Counted from the stretch's first letter, positions 8,035-16,888 are shown. The stretch is 64,000 bases of DNA from JAIVGV01 sp036389335 (GCA_036389335.1 DASVQC010000008.1:1-64000); one strand, 5' to 3'. Translations and numbers: made by a program. The notes: generated by a model from the letters alone, not told the origin.

Positions 8035-10401
8035 ATGCAAGTAGTAAGACGGCGAAGAGACGTGGCTCTGCTGGGGTTGCGCGCGCGCGCGCCCTACTTT
8101 CTGCGCGCGCTCGCCGTCCTGCTCGGCGCGGGCGTCGTCTACTTCATCGTCTACTCTTTCACGCACACGCGCCGCGCCAACGAGTTCAAGCTGAGATCGG
8201 GCAAGGCGGAGCTTTCGACGAACGTCGTCAGGCGCGTCGAGAACTACGAGCGGCGGGTGGACGAGGGCGGGCGTCTGACGATGCTCGTGCGCGCGGCGGT
8301 GGCGACCTCGTTCGACGACGGCCACCACGAGCTGTCGCAGGTGCACATCGAGCAGTACCCGAAGGACTCCGCGCAGGCCAACCGCATCGACGCGCGCGAG
8401 GCCGTCTACTTCAACGACACCGAGCAGATCGCTTTCACGGGCGCGGTGCGGATCGAGACGGCGGATCGCCTCAAGGTCAACTCCGAGGCCGTCCACTACG
8501 ACATGAAGAACGAGCGCGGCGAGTCGCAGGTGCCGCTCACGTTCTCGCGCGACAACGTGTCGGGCCGCGCCGACGCCGCCACGGTCGAGGGCAAGCAGAA
8601 GCACCTGGGGCTGCGCGGCAACGTCGAGATCACGGTCGGCCCCGCGACCGCGGCGACCGCGGCGGGCGGGCCGGGCGGCGCGGCGGCTTCGCCGGGGGCG
8701 GCGGGCGTGCGCCTGAAGGGCGGCGATCAGCCCGTGACGATCCGCGCGCCGCGCGGCGACTTCGATCAGGCCAAGATGTACCTCGCCTTCACGGGCGGCG
8801 CGACCGCCGAGCAGGGGCGCGACGTGATGAACGGCGACTCGCTGACGGGCTTCCTCAACGAGGCGAAGAAGCTTCAGCGCATCGAGGCGCGCGGCAACTC
8901 GTACCTCAGATCGGGCGCGCCGGGGCACGCCGCGGAAGTCCACTCGGTCAACATGGACTTCTTCTTCAACGCGAAGCAGCAGCTCGAAAACGCCGTCGCC
9001 ACACAGCAGGTCGAGGCGCGCACGCTCGACTCCGAGTCGCAGGCGACGCTCTCGACCCCGACCGGCGTCGAGGTCTCGTTCGGCGCGCAGGGCGAGGAGA
9101 GCGTGCTCAAGGAGATGCGCGCCGACGGTCGCCCCGTCGTCACGCTCGCCGCCCCGCACGCGCAAGCCGACAACCCGAAAGCCGCCAACAAGCGTCTGAC
9201 GGCGAACAACGTCAAGCTCACGTGGCGCGCCACGGGGCGCGATCTGGAGAAGGCCGAAGCCGTCGGCGACGCGGAGTTGGTCGTCGAGCCCGTGCAGCAG
9301 ACGGCGACCGCCGACCGCAAGGTCTTGGTCGCGCCGCGTTTCGACTGCGACTTCCTCGAACAGGGCAACCTCGCGCGCGAGTTCCGCGCCACGGGCGGCA
9401 CGAAGACGACCATCACGCCCGTCGTCGCGAACGAGAAGCGCGGCGTGCGCACGCTCACCGCCGACAACGTGACGGCCTTCTTCATGCGCGAGGCGCAGGA
9501 CGTGGAGCGCGTCGAGACGAAGGGGCAGACCGTCTTCAACGAGGGCGACCGCAACGGCCAGTCGGAGAGCGCGACCTACACCACCGCCGACTCGCTGGTG
9601 CGCCTGCGCGGCGGCGAGCCCGTCGCGTGGGACTCGCGCGCGCGCATCAAGGCCGCCGAGATCGACACGAACGCCGCGACGAAAGTGACCTACGCGCGCG
9701 GCCACGCGCAGACCACCTACTACAGTCAGGAGCAGACGGCGGGCGCGACGCCCTTCTCCAAGGTCAAGAGCCCGGTCTTCGTCACCTCCGACGCCGCCGA
9801 GTTCCGGCACGACGAGGGCTTGGGCATCTACACCGGCAACGCGCGCGCGTGGCAGGACGACAACTTCGTGCGCGCCGACACGATCACCATCAGGCGCGAG
9901 TCGCGGCGCATGGAGGGCGAGGGCCACGTGCAGAGCGCGCTCTACCGCGCGCGGCGCAAGGACGCTTCCGGCAACCCCACGGTCGTCCCCGTCTTCGCCG
10001 CCTCGACGCGGATGTACTTCTCCGACACGGAGCGGCGGCTGCACTACGAGGGCGCGGTGGACATCAAGCAGGGGACCGAGCGCATCAACTCCGAGGCGGC
10101 GGACGTTTACTTGCAGAAGGAGCAGAGCGAGGTGGATCACATGATCGCCGAGCGCGCGGTCGTCGTCACGCAGCCGGGCCGGCGCGGCACGGGCGACCGC
10201 GGCGAGTACACCGCCGCCGACGAGACGATGGTGCTCACCGGCAACCCCGCCCGCGTCGAGGACGCGGAGCAGGGCACGACCGAGGGGCGGCGCATGACCG
10301 TCTACCTGCGCGAGAACCGCGTCGTCTCCGACGCCGCCGCCGCCGAAGGCGCGCGCCCTTCCGAGCGCGTCCACACGGTTCACAAGATCAAAAAGCCGTG
10401 A
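8035..10401 (+). CDS. lptC: LPS-export periplasmic protein, large LptC/LptA (OstA)-like
   Basis: 788 aa. An N-terminal membrane anchor (about 20-42, FLRALAVLLGAGVVYFIVYS) is followed by a periplasmic region resembling LptC and then several OstA/LptA-like beta-jellyroll stretches. Recurrent phrases of the type A-x-x-A-x-Y-x-x-x-x-x-x-L-x-G fit that fold (EQIAFTGAVRIE, TMVLTGNPARVE, RLHYEGAVDI). LptC and LptA are normally about 190 aa each and form the bridge carrying LPS from inner to outer membrane; here one long protein may do both jobs. lptB follows directly, which supports the role. The ATG at 8035 is chosen because upstream codons only translate repeat DNA. The stop TGA lies in a GTGACGG unit. 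Confidence 0.75.
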   Translation: MQVVRRRRDVALLGLRARAPYFLRALAVLLGAGVVYFIVYSFTHTRRANEFKLRSGKAELSTNVVRRVENYERRVDEGGRLTMLVRAAVATSFDDGHHELSQVHIEQYPKDSAQANRIDAREAVYFNDTEQIAFTGAVRIETADRLKVNSEAVHYDMKNERGESQVPLTFSRDNVSGRADAATVEGKQKHLGLRGNVEITVGPATAATAAGGPGGAAASPGAAGVRLKGGDQPVTIRAPRGDFDQAKMYLAFTGGATAEQGRDVMNGDSLTGFLNEAKKLQRIEARGNSYLRSGAPGHAAEVHSVNMDFFFNAKQQLENAVATQQVEARTLDSESQATLSTPTGVEVSFGAQGEESVLKEMRADGRPVVTLAAPHAQADNPKAANKRLTANNVKLTWRATGRDLEKAEAVGDAELVVEPVQQTATADRKVLVAPRFDCDFLEQGNLAREFRATGGTKTTITPVVANEKRGVRTLTADNVTAFFMREAQDVERVETKGQTVFNEGDRNGQSESATYTTADSLVRLRGGEPVAWDSRARIKAAEIDTNAATKVTYARGHAQTTYYSQEQTAGATPFSKVKSPVFVTSDAAEFRHDEGLGIYTGNARAWQDDNFVRADTITIRRESRRMEGEGHVQSALYRARRKDASGNPTVVPVFAASTRMYFSDTERRLHYEGAVDIKQGTERINSEAADVYLQKEQSEVDHMIAERAVVVTQPGRRGTGDRGEYTAADETMVLTGNPARVEDAEQGTTEGRRMTVYLRENRVVSDAAAAEGARPSERVHTVHKIKKP

Positions 10402-10548
10402 CGGGTGACGGGTGACGGGTGACAGGTCAGACGGGGGCGGGTGACAAGCGCGACCGCTTATCTTATCTTGTCACCTGTCACCGTCATTCGTCGCCTGTTC
10501 TCGTCGCCTGTTCTTGTCTTGTCACCCGTCACCTGTCACCCGTCACGG
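10397..10548. repeat. GTGACGG heptamer tract, inverted arms
   Basis: Three GTGACGG units, one of which contains the upstream stop codon, lead into degenerate units. The right side carries CTTGTCACCTGTCACC and CCCGTCACCTGTCACCC. The lptB ATG follows 5 bases later without a ribosome site. Confidence 0.85.
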
Positions 10549-10553
10549 CTCTT

Positions 10554-11366
10554 ATGAGTGTGAAGACCGAAGAGATCGTCGAGGCCGCCGAGCGCGAGGC
10601 GCGCGCGGATCATTTGGCGCGCGCGCCGCTGCGCGCGCCGTCGCCGGTCGCGCTGGCGGCGACCGATCTGGTGAAGGCCTACCGGAAGCGGCGCGTGGTG
10701 GACGGCGTGAGTCTGCACGTCGAGCCGGGCGAGGTCGTCGGGCTGCTCGGCGCGAACGGCGCGGGCAAGACGACGACCTTCTACATGATCATCGGCCTCG
10801 AACGCCCCGACGCCGGGCGCATCCGCCTCGGCGGGCGCGACATCACGAAGCTCCCCATCTACCTGCGCGCGCGCCTCGGCATCGGGTACCTGCCGCAGGA
10901 GCCCTCCATCTTCCGCAAGATGACGGTCGAGGAGAACATCCTCGCCATCCTCGAAACGCTGAAGCTGCGGCGGGGCGAGCGCTACAAGCGGCTCGAAGAG
11001 CTGCTCGTCGAGTTCGGCATCCAGCACGTGCGCCGCACGCGCGGCGACGCGCTCTCGGGCGGCGAGCGGCGTCGCACCGAGATCGCGCGCGCGCTCGTCA
11101 CCGAGCCGCAGTTCATCCTGCTCGACGAGCCGTTCGCCGGGATCGACCCGCTGGCGGTCGACGAGTTGCAGAAGATGATCCTCTACCTGCGCGAGCGCGG
11201 CATCGGCATCCTCATCACCGATCACAACGTGCGCGAGACGCTGGGCGTCACCGACCGCGCCTACATCATGGCCGACGGGCGCGTCTTCCGCTCCGGCGCG
11301 CCGCTCGAACTGACGGAAGACCCGGAGGTGCGCCGCCTCTACCTCGGCGAAAAATTCAGACTGTGA
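10554..11366 (+). CDS. lptB: LPS export ABC transporter ATP-binding protein LptB
   Basis: 270 aa cytoplasmic ATPase that drives LPS extraction through LptFG. Walker A GANGAGKTT (about 66-74), Q-loop LPQEPSIFRKM, signature LSGGERRR, Walker B FILLDEPFAGIDP and the switch His in ITDHNVRETL are all intact. FRKMTVEENI and the DHNVRETL segment are characteristic of LptB. About 30 residues precede the usual N-terminus. The ATG at 10554 is used because the frame upstream only reads the repeat tract. The order lptC-lptB-rpoN-hpf matches the classical arrangement of these genes in proteobacteria. Confidence 0.93.
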   Translation: MSVKTEEIVEAAEREARADHLARAPLRAPSPVALAATDLVKAYRKRRVVDGVSLHVEPGEVVGLLGANGAGKTTTFYMIIGLERPDAGRIRLGGRDITKLPIYLRARLGIGYLPQEPSIFRKMTVEENILAILETLKLRRGERYKRLEELLVEFGIQHVRRTRGDALSGGERRRTEIARALVTEPQFILLDEPFAGIDPLAVDELQKMILYLRERGIGILITDHNVRETLGVTDRAYIMADGRVFRSGAPLELTEDPEVRRLYLGEKFRL

Positions 11367-11394
11367 TCCGCTGCGCGGCGGGCGCGGGTTGGGG

Positions 11395-11400
11395 TATAAT
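11395..11400 (+). promoter_or_regulatory. -10 element TATAAT before rpoN
   Basis: TATAAT in the GGGGTATAATCGG context, about 80 bases upstream of the rpoN ATG and 28 bases after the lptB stop. No clear -35 hexamer is seen. Suggests rpoN has its own start in addition to read-through from lptB. Confidence 0.45.
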
Positions 11401-11480
11401 CGGCGGCGACAGGCGCCCGGTCGCGGCGTCATAAATTTTCAAAAAGTTGTCGGCGCGACTCGTAATCTTAGAGCCAGAGT

Positions 11481-13067
11481 ATGTCCGTTAAGCTCACCAC
11501 CAGCCTTTCGCAACGCCTCGTGCTGACGCCGCAACTGCGCCAGCGCATCGAGATGTTGCAGATGAACACGATTGAGCTGAGCGAGCTGATCCAGCAGCAG
11601 TTGCTCGAAAACCCGGTGCTCGAAGAGGTCGCCAACAACGAGGAGAAGCAGGAGATCGAGGAGGGCATCCTCGACCAGCTCGCCTCCGGCGATCAGGCCT
11701 TCGACACAGCCGCGCTCGAAGCGAGCGCCGCCGCCGAGATGAACGGCTCGAACGGCGCGGGCGAGGCGCAGGACGTGTTCGACGGCCTCGCGGCGGGCGA
11801 CGCCGCGGCGGCGGCGGCGGCGGAGGTCTCCGCGGCGGGCGAGGACGAGGGCGACGGGGCGGAGCGCGAGCGCGACGCGTTCGAGGAGGTCGATTTCGGT
11901 CGCGAGTTTCAGGAGTACCTGGACCCCGGCTACAAGACGCAGGAGTTCGAGTACAGGGAGGACGCGCCGACCTTCGAGCAGTTTTTGACGCGGCCCGAAT
12001 CGCTCTCCGAACACCTCGGCTGGCAGATGCAGATGAGCCACCTCGAAGGCGTGCAGCTCGACGTCGCCGAGGCGGTCATCGGCAACCTCGACCCCGACGG
12101 GCGGCTCACGGCGACCAACGAAGAGATCGCGCAGTTCGGCGAGTGGACGGAGGAAGAGGTCGAGCGGGCGCGCCAGACCGTGATGCGCCTCGACCCGGTC
12201 GGCTGCGGCGCGCGCGACGTGAGAGAGTGCCTGCTCGTGCAGCTCGAAGCGCGCGGCGAGGCCGACACGCTCGCCGCCCGCCTCATCGGCGAGCACCCGC
12301 TCTCCGACTTGCAGTCGCACAAGCTCCACAACCTCGCCAAGCAGCGCGGCGACTCGGTCGAGACGCTGCTCCAGGAGCTGGATCGCATCCGCACGCTCGA
12401 CCCCTACCCCGGTCGCCGCTACTCGTCGGAAGAGCCGATCCTGATCGTGCCGGAAATCTTCATCGAGAAGATCGACGACGACTACGTCATCTACTTCGCC
12501 GACGACGGCAGCCCGCGCCTGCGCCTCTCGCAGAGCTACCAGAAGATTCTGGGCCAGCCCGACTCGTCGAAGGAGACGCGCGACTTCATCAAGGAGAAGA
12601 TGCGCTCGGCGGTCGATCTCCTGCGCAACATCGAGCACCGGCGGCAGACCATCTACCGCGTCGTCGATTGCATCGTCAGCCGCCAGCGCGAGTTCTTAGA
12701 CAAGGGCGTGCAGTACATCAAGCCGATGATGCTCAAGGACGTGGCGGAGGAGACGGGGATGCACCTCTCGACCATCTCGCGCGTCGTCAACCGCAAGTAC
12801 GCGCACACGCCGCAGGGCGTCATCGAGCTGCGCCGCTTCTTCACCGAGGGCATGACGAACGAGGACGGCGAGGAGGTCTCGACGCGCATCATCAAGCTCC
12901 AGATCAAGAAGCTCATCGAGGACGAAGACCCCCACAACCCGATCACGGACGATCAGGTCGTCAAGATTCTGTTGAAGGACGGGATGAAGCTGTCGCGCCG
13001 CACCGTGGCGAAGTACCGCGACCAGATGAACATCCCCGGCTCGCGCGAGCGCAAGGCCCCGGTCTAG
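11481..13067 (+). CDS. rpoN: RNA polymerase sigma-54 factor RpoN
   Basis: 528 aa. Region I (1-50) is the Gln/Leu-rich activator-interacting segment with LTPQLRQRIEMLQ and LIQQQLLENPVLEE. An acidic region II (about 55-150, Ala/Glu/Asp-rich) is followed by the core-binding domain, the helix-turn-helix (about 410-440, LKDVAEETGMHLSTISRVV) and the RpoN box SRRTVAKYRDQMNIP (about 504-518), where Ser replaces the usual first Ala. It partners with AAA+ activators; a GAFTGA-type regulator is encoded at 34300-35715. It lies in the conserved lptB-rpoN-hpf order. Confidence 0.96.
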   Translation: MSVKLTTSLSQRLVLTPQLRQRIEMLQMNTIELSELIQQQLLENPVLEEVANNEEKQEIEEGILDQLASGDQAFDTAALEASAAAEMNGSNGAGEAQDVFDGLAAGDAAAAAAAEVSAAGEDEGDGAERERDAFEEVDFGREFQEYLDPGYKTQEFEYREDAPTFEQFLTRPESLSEHLGWQMQMSHLEGVQLDVAEAVIGNLDPDGRLTATNEEIAQFGEWTEEEVERARQTVMRLDPVGCGARDVRECLLVQLEARGEADTLAARLIGEHPLSDLQSHKLHNLAKQRGDSVETLLQELDRIRTLDPYPGRRYSSEEPILIVPEIFIEKIDDDYVIYFADDGSPRLRLSQSYQKILGQPDSSKETRDFIKEKMRSAVDLLRNIEHRRQTIYRVVDCIVSRQREFLDKGVQYIKPMMLKDVAEETGMHLSTISRVVNRKYAHTPQGVIELRRFFTEGMTNEDGEEVSTRIIKLQIKKLIEDEDPHNPITDDQVVKILLKDGMKLSRRTVAKYRDQMNIPGSRERKAPV

Positions 13068-13179
13068 GGGCGCGCGAAAGAGTTTAGCGTTGTAGTAAAA
13101 CTTAACCCGGCGCGCCGTAAGAGTCTCGCTCCATCGGCTCTTGCGCCCGCGCCTTGCTGTCTTCGGGAGGGGAGAACTG

Positions 13180-13716
13180 ATGGAATTCGAGTACACGGGT
13201 CGGCACGTCGACGTGACGCCGACGCTGCGCCGCCACGTCGAGGAGCACTTCAGCAAGCTCGAACACATCTTCAACGACGCGACCGCGCGCGCGCACATCA
13301 TCATCGAGGTCGAGAAGAACCGGCACACGGGCGAGGTGCTGCTCCACTGGCGCGGCGAGACCATGACGGCCCGCGACGTGAACGCCGACATGTATCAGGC
13401 GCTGACGCGCGCCATCGCCAAGATCGAGAAGCAGGCGGTGAAGCTCAAGCGGAAGCTCATCGACCGCCGGCAGGGCGCGCGCCCGCTCTCCTCGCTCGCC
13501 CCCGACGACGGCAGCGCCGTCGAGCCCGCCGCCCGGCCCGCCGGGCGCATCATCAACGCGCGCCGCTACTCCGTCAAGCCGATGACCGCCGAAGAGGCCG
13601 CCATGCGCCTCTCCGAGGACGACAACCAGTTCCTCGTCTTCCGCGACTCGGAGAACGAGCGCATCGGCGTCATCTACAAGCGCAAGGACGGCAACTACGG
13701 CCTCATCGTGCCGTAA
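13180..13716 (+). CDS. hpf: Ribosome hibernation-promoting factor, long form
   Basis: 178 aa. The N-terminal S30AE domain (about 1-105, MEFEYTGRHVDVTPTLRRHVEEH) blocks the mRNA/tRNA path of the 30S subunit. The C-terminal domain (about 120-178), with RRYSVKPMTAEEAAMRL and FVFRDSENER-like sequence, dimerises ribosomes into 100S particles. The ATG at 13180 is selected over an upstream TTG by the strong GGGAGGGGAG just before it. A weak hairpin plus TTCTTTT follows the stop. Confidence 0.93.
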   Translation: MEFEYTGRHVDVTPTLRRHVEEHFSKLEHIFNDATARAHIIIEVEKNRHTGEVLLHWRGETMTARDVNADMYQALTRAIAKIEKQAVKLKRKLIDRRQGARPLSSLAPDDGSAVEPAARPAGRIINARRYSVKPMTAEEAAMRLSEDDNQFLVFRDSENERIGVIYKRKDGNYGLIVP

Positions 13717-13769
13717 AGCTTCGCGCGCGGCGCGACCACGCCGGGCTTCTTTTATGTGTTAGCGACCCC

Positions 13770-13774
13770 GGAGG
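13770..13774 (+). promoter_or_regulatory. Shine-Dalgarno GGAGG that fixes the hprK GTG start
   Basis: GGAGG lies 9 bases before GTG at 13784. The alternative ATG at 13832 has no ribosome site, so the longer hprK product is preferred. Confidence 0.6.
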
Positions 13775-13783
13775 CGCGGCCCG

Positions 13784-14890
13784 GTGCACCGGACACCAGC
13801 CGCGCCTCTCCCTCTGCCGACGCCGAGTGTGATGGGCGACGAAGAACAGACCGCGCGACCGAGCGTCAGCGTAGAAGAGTTCGTCCGCGCCGCCCCCGCG
13901 CGCCTCGAGCTGCGCGTGCTGGCGGGCGGGGGCGGCTCTTCGTCGCGCCGCGTCAACTCGGCGCGCATCCAGAAGCTCGGCCTCGCGCTCGCCGGGTTCA
14001 CGCACTACATACACGAAGGCCGCGTGCAGATCGTCGGGCAGAGCGAGGTCTGGTTTTTGGGCCAACTGACGGCGGAGCGGCGGCGCGAGGCGATCCGCAA
14101 CCTCGCGCTCGGGCGGATCAGCTGCGTGCTCGTGACGAAAGACCTCGCGCCGCCCGCCGAGCTGATCGAGGCGGCTGAGGCGGAGGGCGTGCCGCTCTTG
14201 CGAACGCCGCTCGTCAGCTCCGTCGCGATCTCGGTCGTCACGGAGCACTTGCAGCAGGCGCTCGCCCCGCGCGAGCTGCGCCACGGCGTCCTGCTCGACG
14301 CCTACGGGCTCGGCGTCCTCATCGAGGGCGAGTCGGGGATCGGCAAGTCGGAGTGCGCGCTCGATCTGATCGTGCGCGGGCACCGTCTGGTCTCGGACGA
14401 CACGGTCGAGGTGCGCTGCGTCGGGGCGGAGCGGCTGACGGGCTGCGCGCCGGAGCTTCTGCGCGAGCACATGGAGATACGGGGCTTGGGGATCATCAAC
14501 ATCCGCGAGCTGTTCGGCGTCTCGGCGATCTGGGCGGGCGCGAAACAGATCGGGCTCTCGATCCGTTTAGAACGCTGGGGCGAGATGAAGGAAGTGGATC
14601 GGCTGGGCGTCGAGGTCAGCGAGGTCGAAATCCTCGGCGTCCGCGTCCCGCAGGTGCTTTTGCCCGTGAGCCCCGGCAGAAACTTGGCGACGCTCGTCGA
14701 GACCGCGCTGCGCGTCCACCTCCTGCGCGCGCGCGGGCAGAACGCCGCGCGAGACTTCGTCGCGCGCCACTCGGCGCTGCTCGCGCGCGACGCGGGCGCG
14801 GCTGGCGGCGGCGGCGGCGGGGCGGACGGGCCGGCGGCGGCGGCGCGGGGCGCGCGCGGGGCGGTGAGCGATGAGCGTGAAGAGGCGTGA
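13784..14890 (+). CDS. hprK: HPr kinase/phosphorylase HprK
   Basis: 368 aa. HprK phosphorylates and dephosphorylates a serine of HPr in response to metabolite state. The N-terminal DRTGG-like domain (about 20-150) is followed by Walker A GESGIGKSECAL (about 182-193), HRLVSDDTVEV, and the family signature EIRGLGIINIRELFG (about 228-242), both on the catalytic side. The GTG start at 13784 has GGAGG 9 bases upstream; the next ATG is at 13832. The C-terminal tail is Gly/Ala-rich. It overlaps rapZ by 20 bases, indicating translational coupling, and its substrate HPr is encoded 1.7 kb downstream. Confidence 0.93.
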   Translation: MHRTPAAPLPLPTPSVMGDEEQTARPSVSVEEFVRAAPARLELRVLAGGGGSSSRRVNSARIQKLGLALAGFTHYIHEGRVQIVGQSEVWFLGQLTAERRREAIRNLALGRISCVLVTKDLAPPAELIEAAEAEGVPLLRTPLVSSVAISVVTEHLQQALAPRELRHGVLLDAYGLGVLIEGESGIGKSECALDLIVRGHRLVSDDTVEVRCVGAERLTGCAPELLREHMEIRGLGIINIRELFGVSAIWAGAKQIGLSIRLERWGEMKEVDRLGVEVSEVEILGVRVPQVLLPVSPGRNLATLVETALRVHLLRARGQNAARDFVARHSALLARDAGAAGGGGGGADGPAAAARGARGAVSDEREEA

Positions 14891-15845
14891 CGTGAAGGGC
14901 ACGGAGCCGCCGGGCGCGCGCGCGGGCGGCGCGCCCGACGTGGTCGTCATCACGGGCCTGAGCGGGTCGGGGATGTCTTCGGCCACCGACGCCTTCGAGG
15001 ACCTCGGCTACTTCTGCGTCGACAACCTGCCGCTCACGCTGCTGCCGACCTTCGCGCGCCTCGTCAAGCCCGAAGACGAGGCCGACGAGGGCGAGGGCGA
15101 GGACAAGCCCCACATCAAGCGCGCCGCGCTCGTCATCAACATCCGCGAGGGCCGCTTCCTCGGCGAGTTCGAGCGGCAGATCGCGCGCCTGCGCCGCGAG
15201 TCGGGCCTGAACGTCGCCGTCATCTTCTTCGAGGCTTCCGACGAAGTCCTGCAACGCCGCTTCAGCGAGACGCGCCGCCCGCACCCGCACGACCGCGGCG
15301 ACGGGCTGCCCGCCTCCATCGCCGCCGAGCGCCGGGCGATGGCGAAGATACGCTCCCACGCCGATCTCATCATCGACACCTCCGAGCAGACCGTCCACAC
15401 CCTGCGCCGCTACCTCGTCGAGCGGTTCAGCCCCGACTCGGCGGGCACGACCATGCGCGTGCAAATCCTCAGCTTCGGCCACAAGTACGGGGGGCCGCGC
15501 GACGTCGATCTGCTGTTCGACGTGCGGCATCTGCCGAACCCGCACTTCGTCCCCGCGCTGCGCCCGTACTCGGGCTCCGATGCGCGCGTGGCGCGCTACA
15601 TCAAGTCGAAGCCGGAGACGGGCGAGACGCTCCGCCGCTTCGCCGATCTGATCGACTACCTGCTGCCGCTCTACAGGCGCGAGGGGAAGTCATACGTCAC
15701 CATCGGCGTCGGCTGCACCGGGGGGCGGCACAGATCGGTGATGACGGCCAACGAGCTGGCGCGCCACCTGCGCCGCGGCGGCTACGACGTGACGGTCGTC
15801 CACCGCGATCTCCGCAAGACGACCCGTGCGCGCCGCGGCGCGTGA
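14871..15845 (+). CDS. rapZ: RNase adapter protein RapZ, Walker A lysine replaced
   Basis: 324 aa. The N-terminal P-loop NTPase-like domain carries TGLSGSGMSSA (28-38), where the Walker A lysine is Met35 (codon ATG at 14973-14975), followed by the conserved EDLGYFCVDNLP. The C-terminal RNA/metabolite-binding domain has GGPRDVDLLFDVRHLPNPHF and GVGCTGGRHRSV, both well conserved. A charged Glu/Asp/Gly insert lies at about 65-80. In E. coli, RapZ steers RNase E to GlmZ and senses glucosamine-6-phosphate; whether this holds here is unknown. The lysine loss suggests that nucleotide binding by the N-terminal domain is lost or altered. Confidence 0.9.
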   Translation: MSVKRRDVKGTEPPGARAGGAPDVVVITGLSGSGMSSATDAFEDLGYFCVDNLPLTLLPTFARLVKPEDEADEGEGEDKPHIKRAALVINIREGRFLGEFERQIARLRRESGLNVAVIFFEASDEVLQRRFSETRRPHPHDRGDGLPASIAAERRAMAKIRSHADLIIDTSEQTVHTLRRYLVERFSPDSAGTTMRVQILSFGHKYGGPRDVDLLFDVRHLPNPHFVPALRPYSGSDARVARYIKSKPETGETLRRFADLIDYLLPLYRREGKSYVTIGVGCTGGRHRSVMTANELARHLRRGGYDVTVVHRDLRKTTRARRGA

Positions 15846-15881
15846 ACCGCCTCGGCGTGACTACGGGACACGAACTTTATC

Positions 15882-15945
15882 CTTCGCGCCTCCCGCGCCC
15901 CCGGCGTGAGAAATAGTTTCACGCCGGGGCGCGGGAGGCGCGAAG
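15882..15945. terminator. Long GC-rich hairpin with GAAATAGTT loop
   Basis: A 27-bp stem (15882-15909 with 15919-15945, one bulged C) closes on GTGA/TCAC around the loop GAAATAGTT. It lies after rapZ and directly before a TATAAT. The loop and closing pairs match the hairpin at 29697-29757. There is no T-run, so the terminator role is inferred. Confidence 0.6.
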
Positions 15946-15948
15946 AGT

Positions 15949-15954
15949 TATAAT
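15949..15954 (+). promoter_or_regulatory. -10 element TATAAT for the EIIA-HPr-EI genes
   Basis: TATAAT begins 4 bases after the hairpin end and 39 bases before the EIIA ATG, which has GGGAGGGGAG. The hairpin occupies the place of the -35 element, so the stem sequence may affect initiation. Confidence 0.5.
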
Positions 15955-15987
15955 CTGAGGCCGGGACGGCGGCGCGCGGGAGGGGAG

Positions 15988-16437
15988 ATGGAGAACGGCG
16001 GGAAGGCGGAGGGGCAGTTGCGGCGCGTGGCGGGCGTGATCGTCTCGCACGGGCAGTTGGCGACGGAGCTGCTCGCCGCCGCCGAGATGATCATCGGGCA
16101 CGTGGCGCACATCGCCGCGATCTCCATCGGCTGGCAGGACGACGTGGAGGCGGCGCGCGACGAGGTGGAGCGCGCCATCACGCGCGTCTCGCAGGGGCGC
16201 GGCGTCCTGCTCCTGACCGACATGTTCGGCGGCACGCCCACCAACATCGCCGCGATGTTCATCGCCGACGAGGTCGAGGTGGTGACGGGCGTCAACCTCC
16301 CGATGGTGATCAAGCTCGCGACGCAGACGAGCGAGGAGCCGCTCCACGACGTCGCCCGACGCGTCCGCGATCAGGGGCGCGAGGCCATCTACCTCGCCGG
16401 CGAGCTGCTCGCCGCGCCCAAGAAGGGTGGTCAGTAG
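15988..16437 (+). CDS. PTS mannose-type EIIA domain protein
   Basis: 149 aa single-domain EIIA of the mannose/fructose/sorbose family. The phospho-accepting histidine is in VIVSHGQLA (about 12-20), and LLLTDMFGGTPTNIA (about 72-86) is the conserved second signature. It would receive phosphate from HPr. No EIIB, EIIC or EIID is encoded in the window, so it is probably regulatory, as in other bacteria with truncated PTS chains. The start is well marked by GGGAGGGGAG. The TAG stop lies inside a CAGTAGT unit of the following repeat tract. Confidence 0.9.
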   Translation: MENGGKAEGQLRRVAGVIVSHGQLATELLAAAEMIIGHVAHIAAISIGWQDDVEAARDEVERAITRVSQGRGVLLLTDMFGGTPTNIAAMFIADEVEVVTGVNLPMVIKLATQTSEEPLHDVARRVRDQGREAIYLAGELLAAPKKGGQ

Positions 16438-16604
16438 TCAGTGGTCCGTAGTCCGTTGTCCGCGGTCGGCAGCTTGGATATTAATCGTTGTTGCGTCAAC
16501 GCGATCAAGTTAGGAAGAGGGTTAATCAACTGACAACTGACAGCGGACAACGGACAACGGACGACGGGCTACTGACTACTGACCACTGACCACTGACCAC
16601 TGAC
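16431..16604. repeat. CAGTAGT/CAGTGGT heptamer tract, inverted arms
   Basis: The left arm GTCAGTAGTCAGTGGTCC and the right arm CTACTGACTACTGACCACTG are complementary; GTCCGTTGTCCG pairs with CGGACAACGGAC. The centre is unique and AT-richer. The tract contains the EIIA stop and ends 8 bases before the ptsH ATG, which lacks a Shine-Dalgarno. Confidence 0.85.
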
Positions 16605-16612
16605 AAATCCTC

Positions 16613-16888
16613 ATGCAAGAGCGCAAGGTCGTCGTCGTCAACCGGCTGGGGCTGCACGCGCGCGCGGCGGCGAAGCTGGTGCGCGCGGCGGGCGAGTTCG
16701 TGAGCGGCGTGCGGTTGGAGAGGGTTGACGGCGGCGCGTCCGCCGACGCCAAGTCGAGCCTCAGCGTGCTCATGCTCGCCGCCGCGCGCGGGACGGAGTT
16801 GAGGGTCACGGCTGAGGGCGCGGACGAAGAGCGGGCGGTCGAGGCGGTGTGCCGCCTGATCGAAGGCCGGTTCGGCGAGGAAGCGTGA
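16613..16888 (+). CDS. ptsH: Phosphocarrier protein HPr
   Basis: 91 aa, typical HPr length. The EI-phosphorylated histidine is His15 in NRLGLHARAAAKLV. The regulatory site KSSLSVLMLAA places Ser48 at the position equivalent to Ser46 of Gram-positive HPr, consistent with a substrate for the HprK encoded upstream. The stop codon overlaps the GTG start of ptsI. There is no ribosome site: the ATG follows a CAGTAGT tract. Confidence 0.95.
   Translation: MQERKVVVVNRLGLHARAAAKLVRAAGEFVSGVRLERVDGGASADAKSSLSVLMLAAARGTELRVTAEGADEERAVEAVCRLIEGRFGEEA

Noticed and set aside
13717..13752. Terminator after hpf
   Set aside because: Only a 5-bp GC stem with weak AAGC/GCTT outer pairing before TTCTTTT; too weak to list as a feature.
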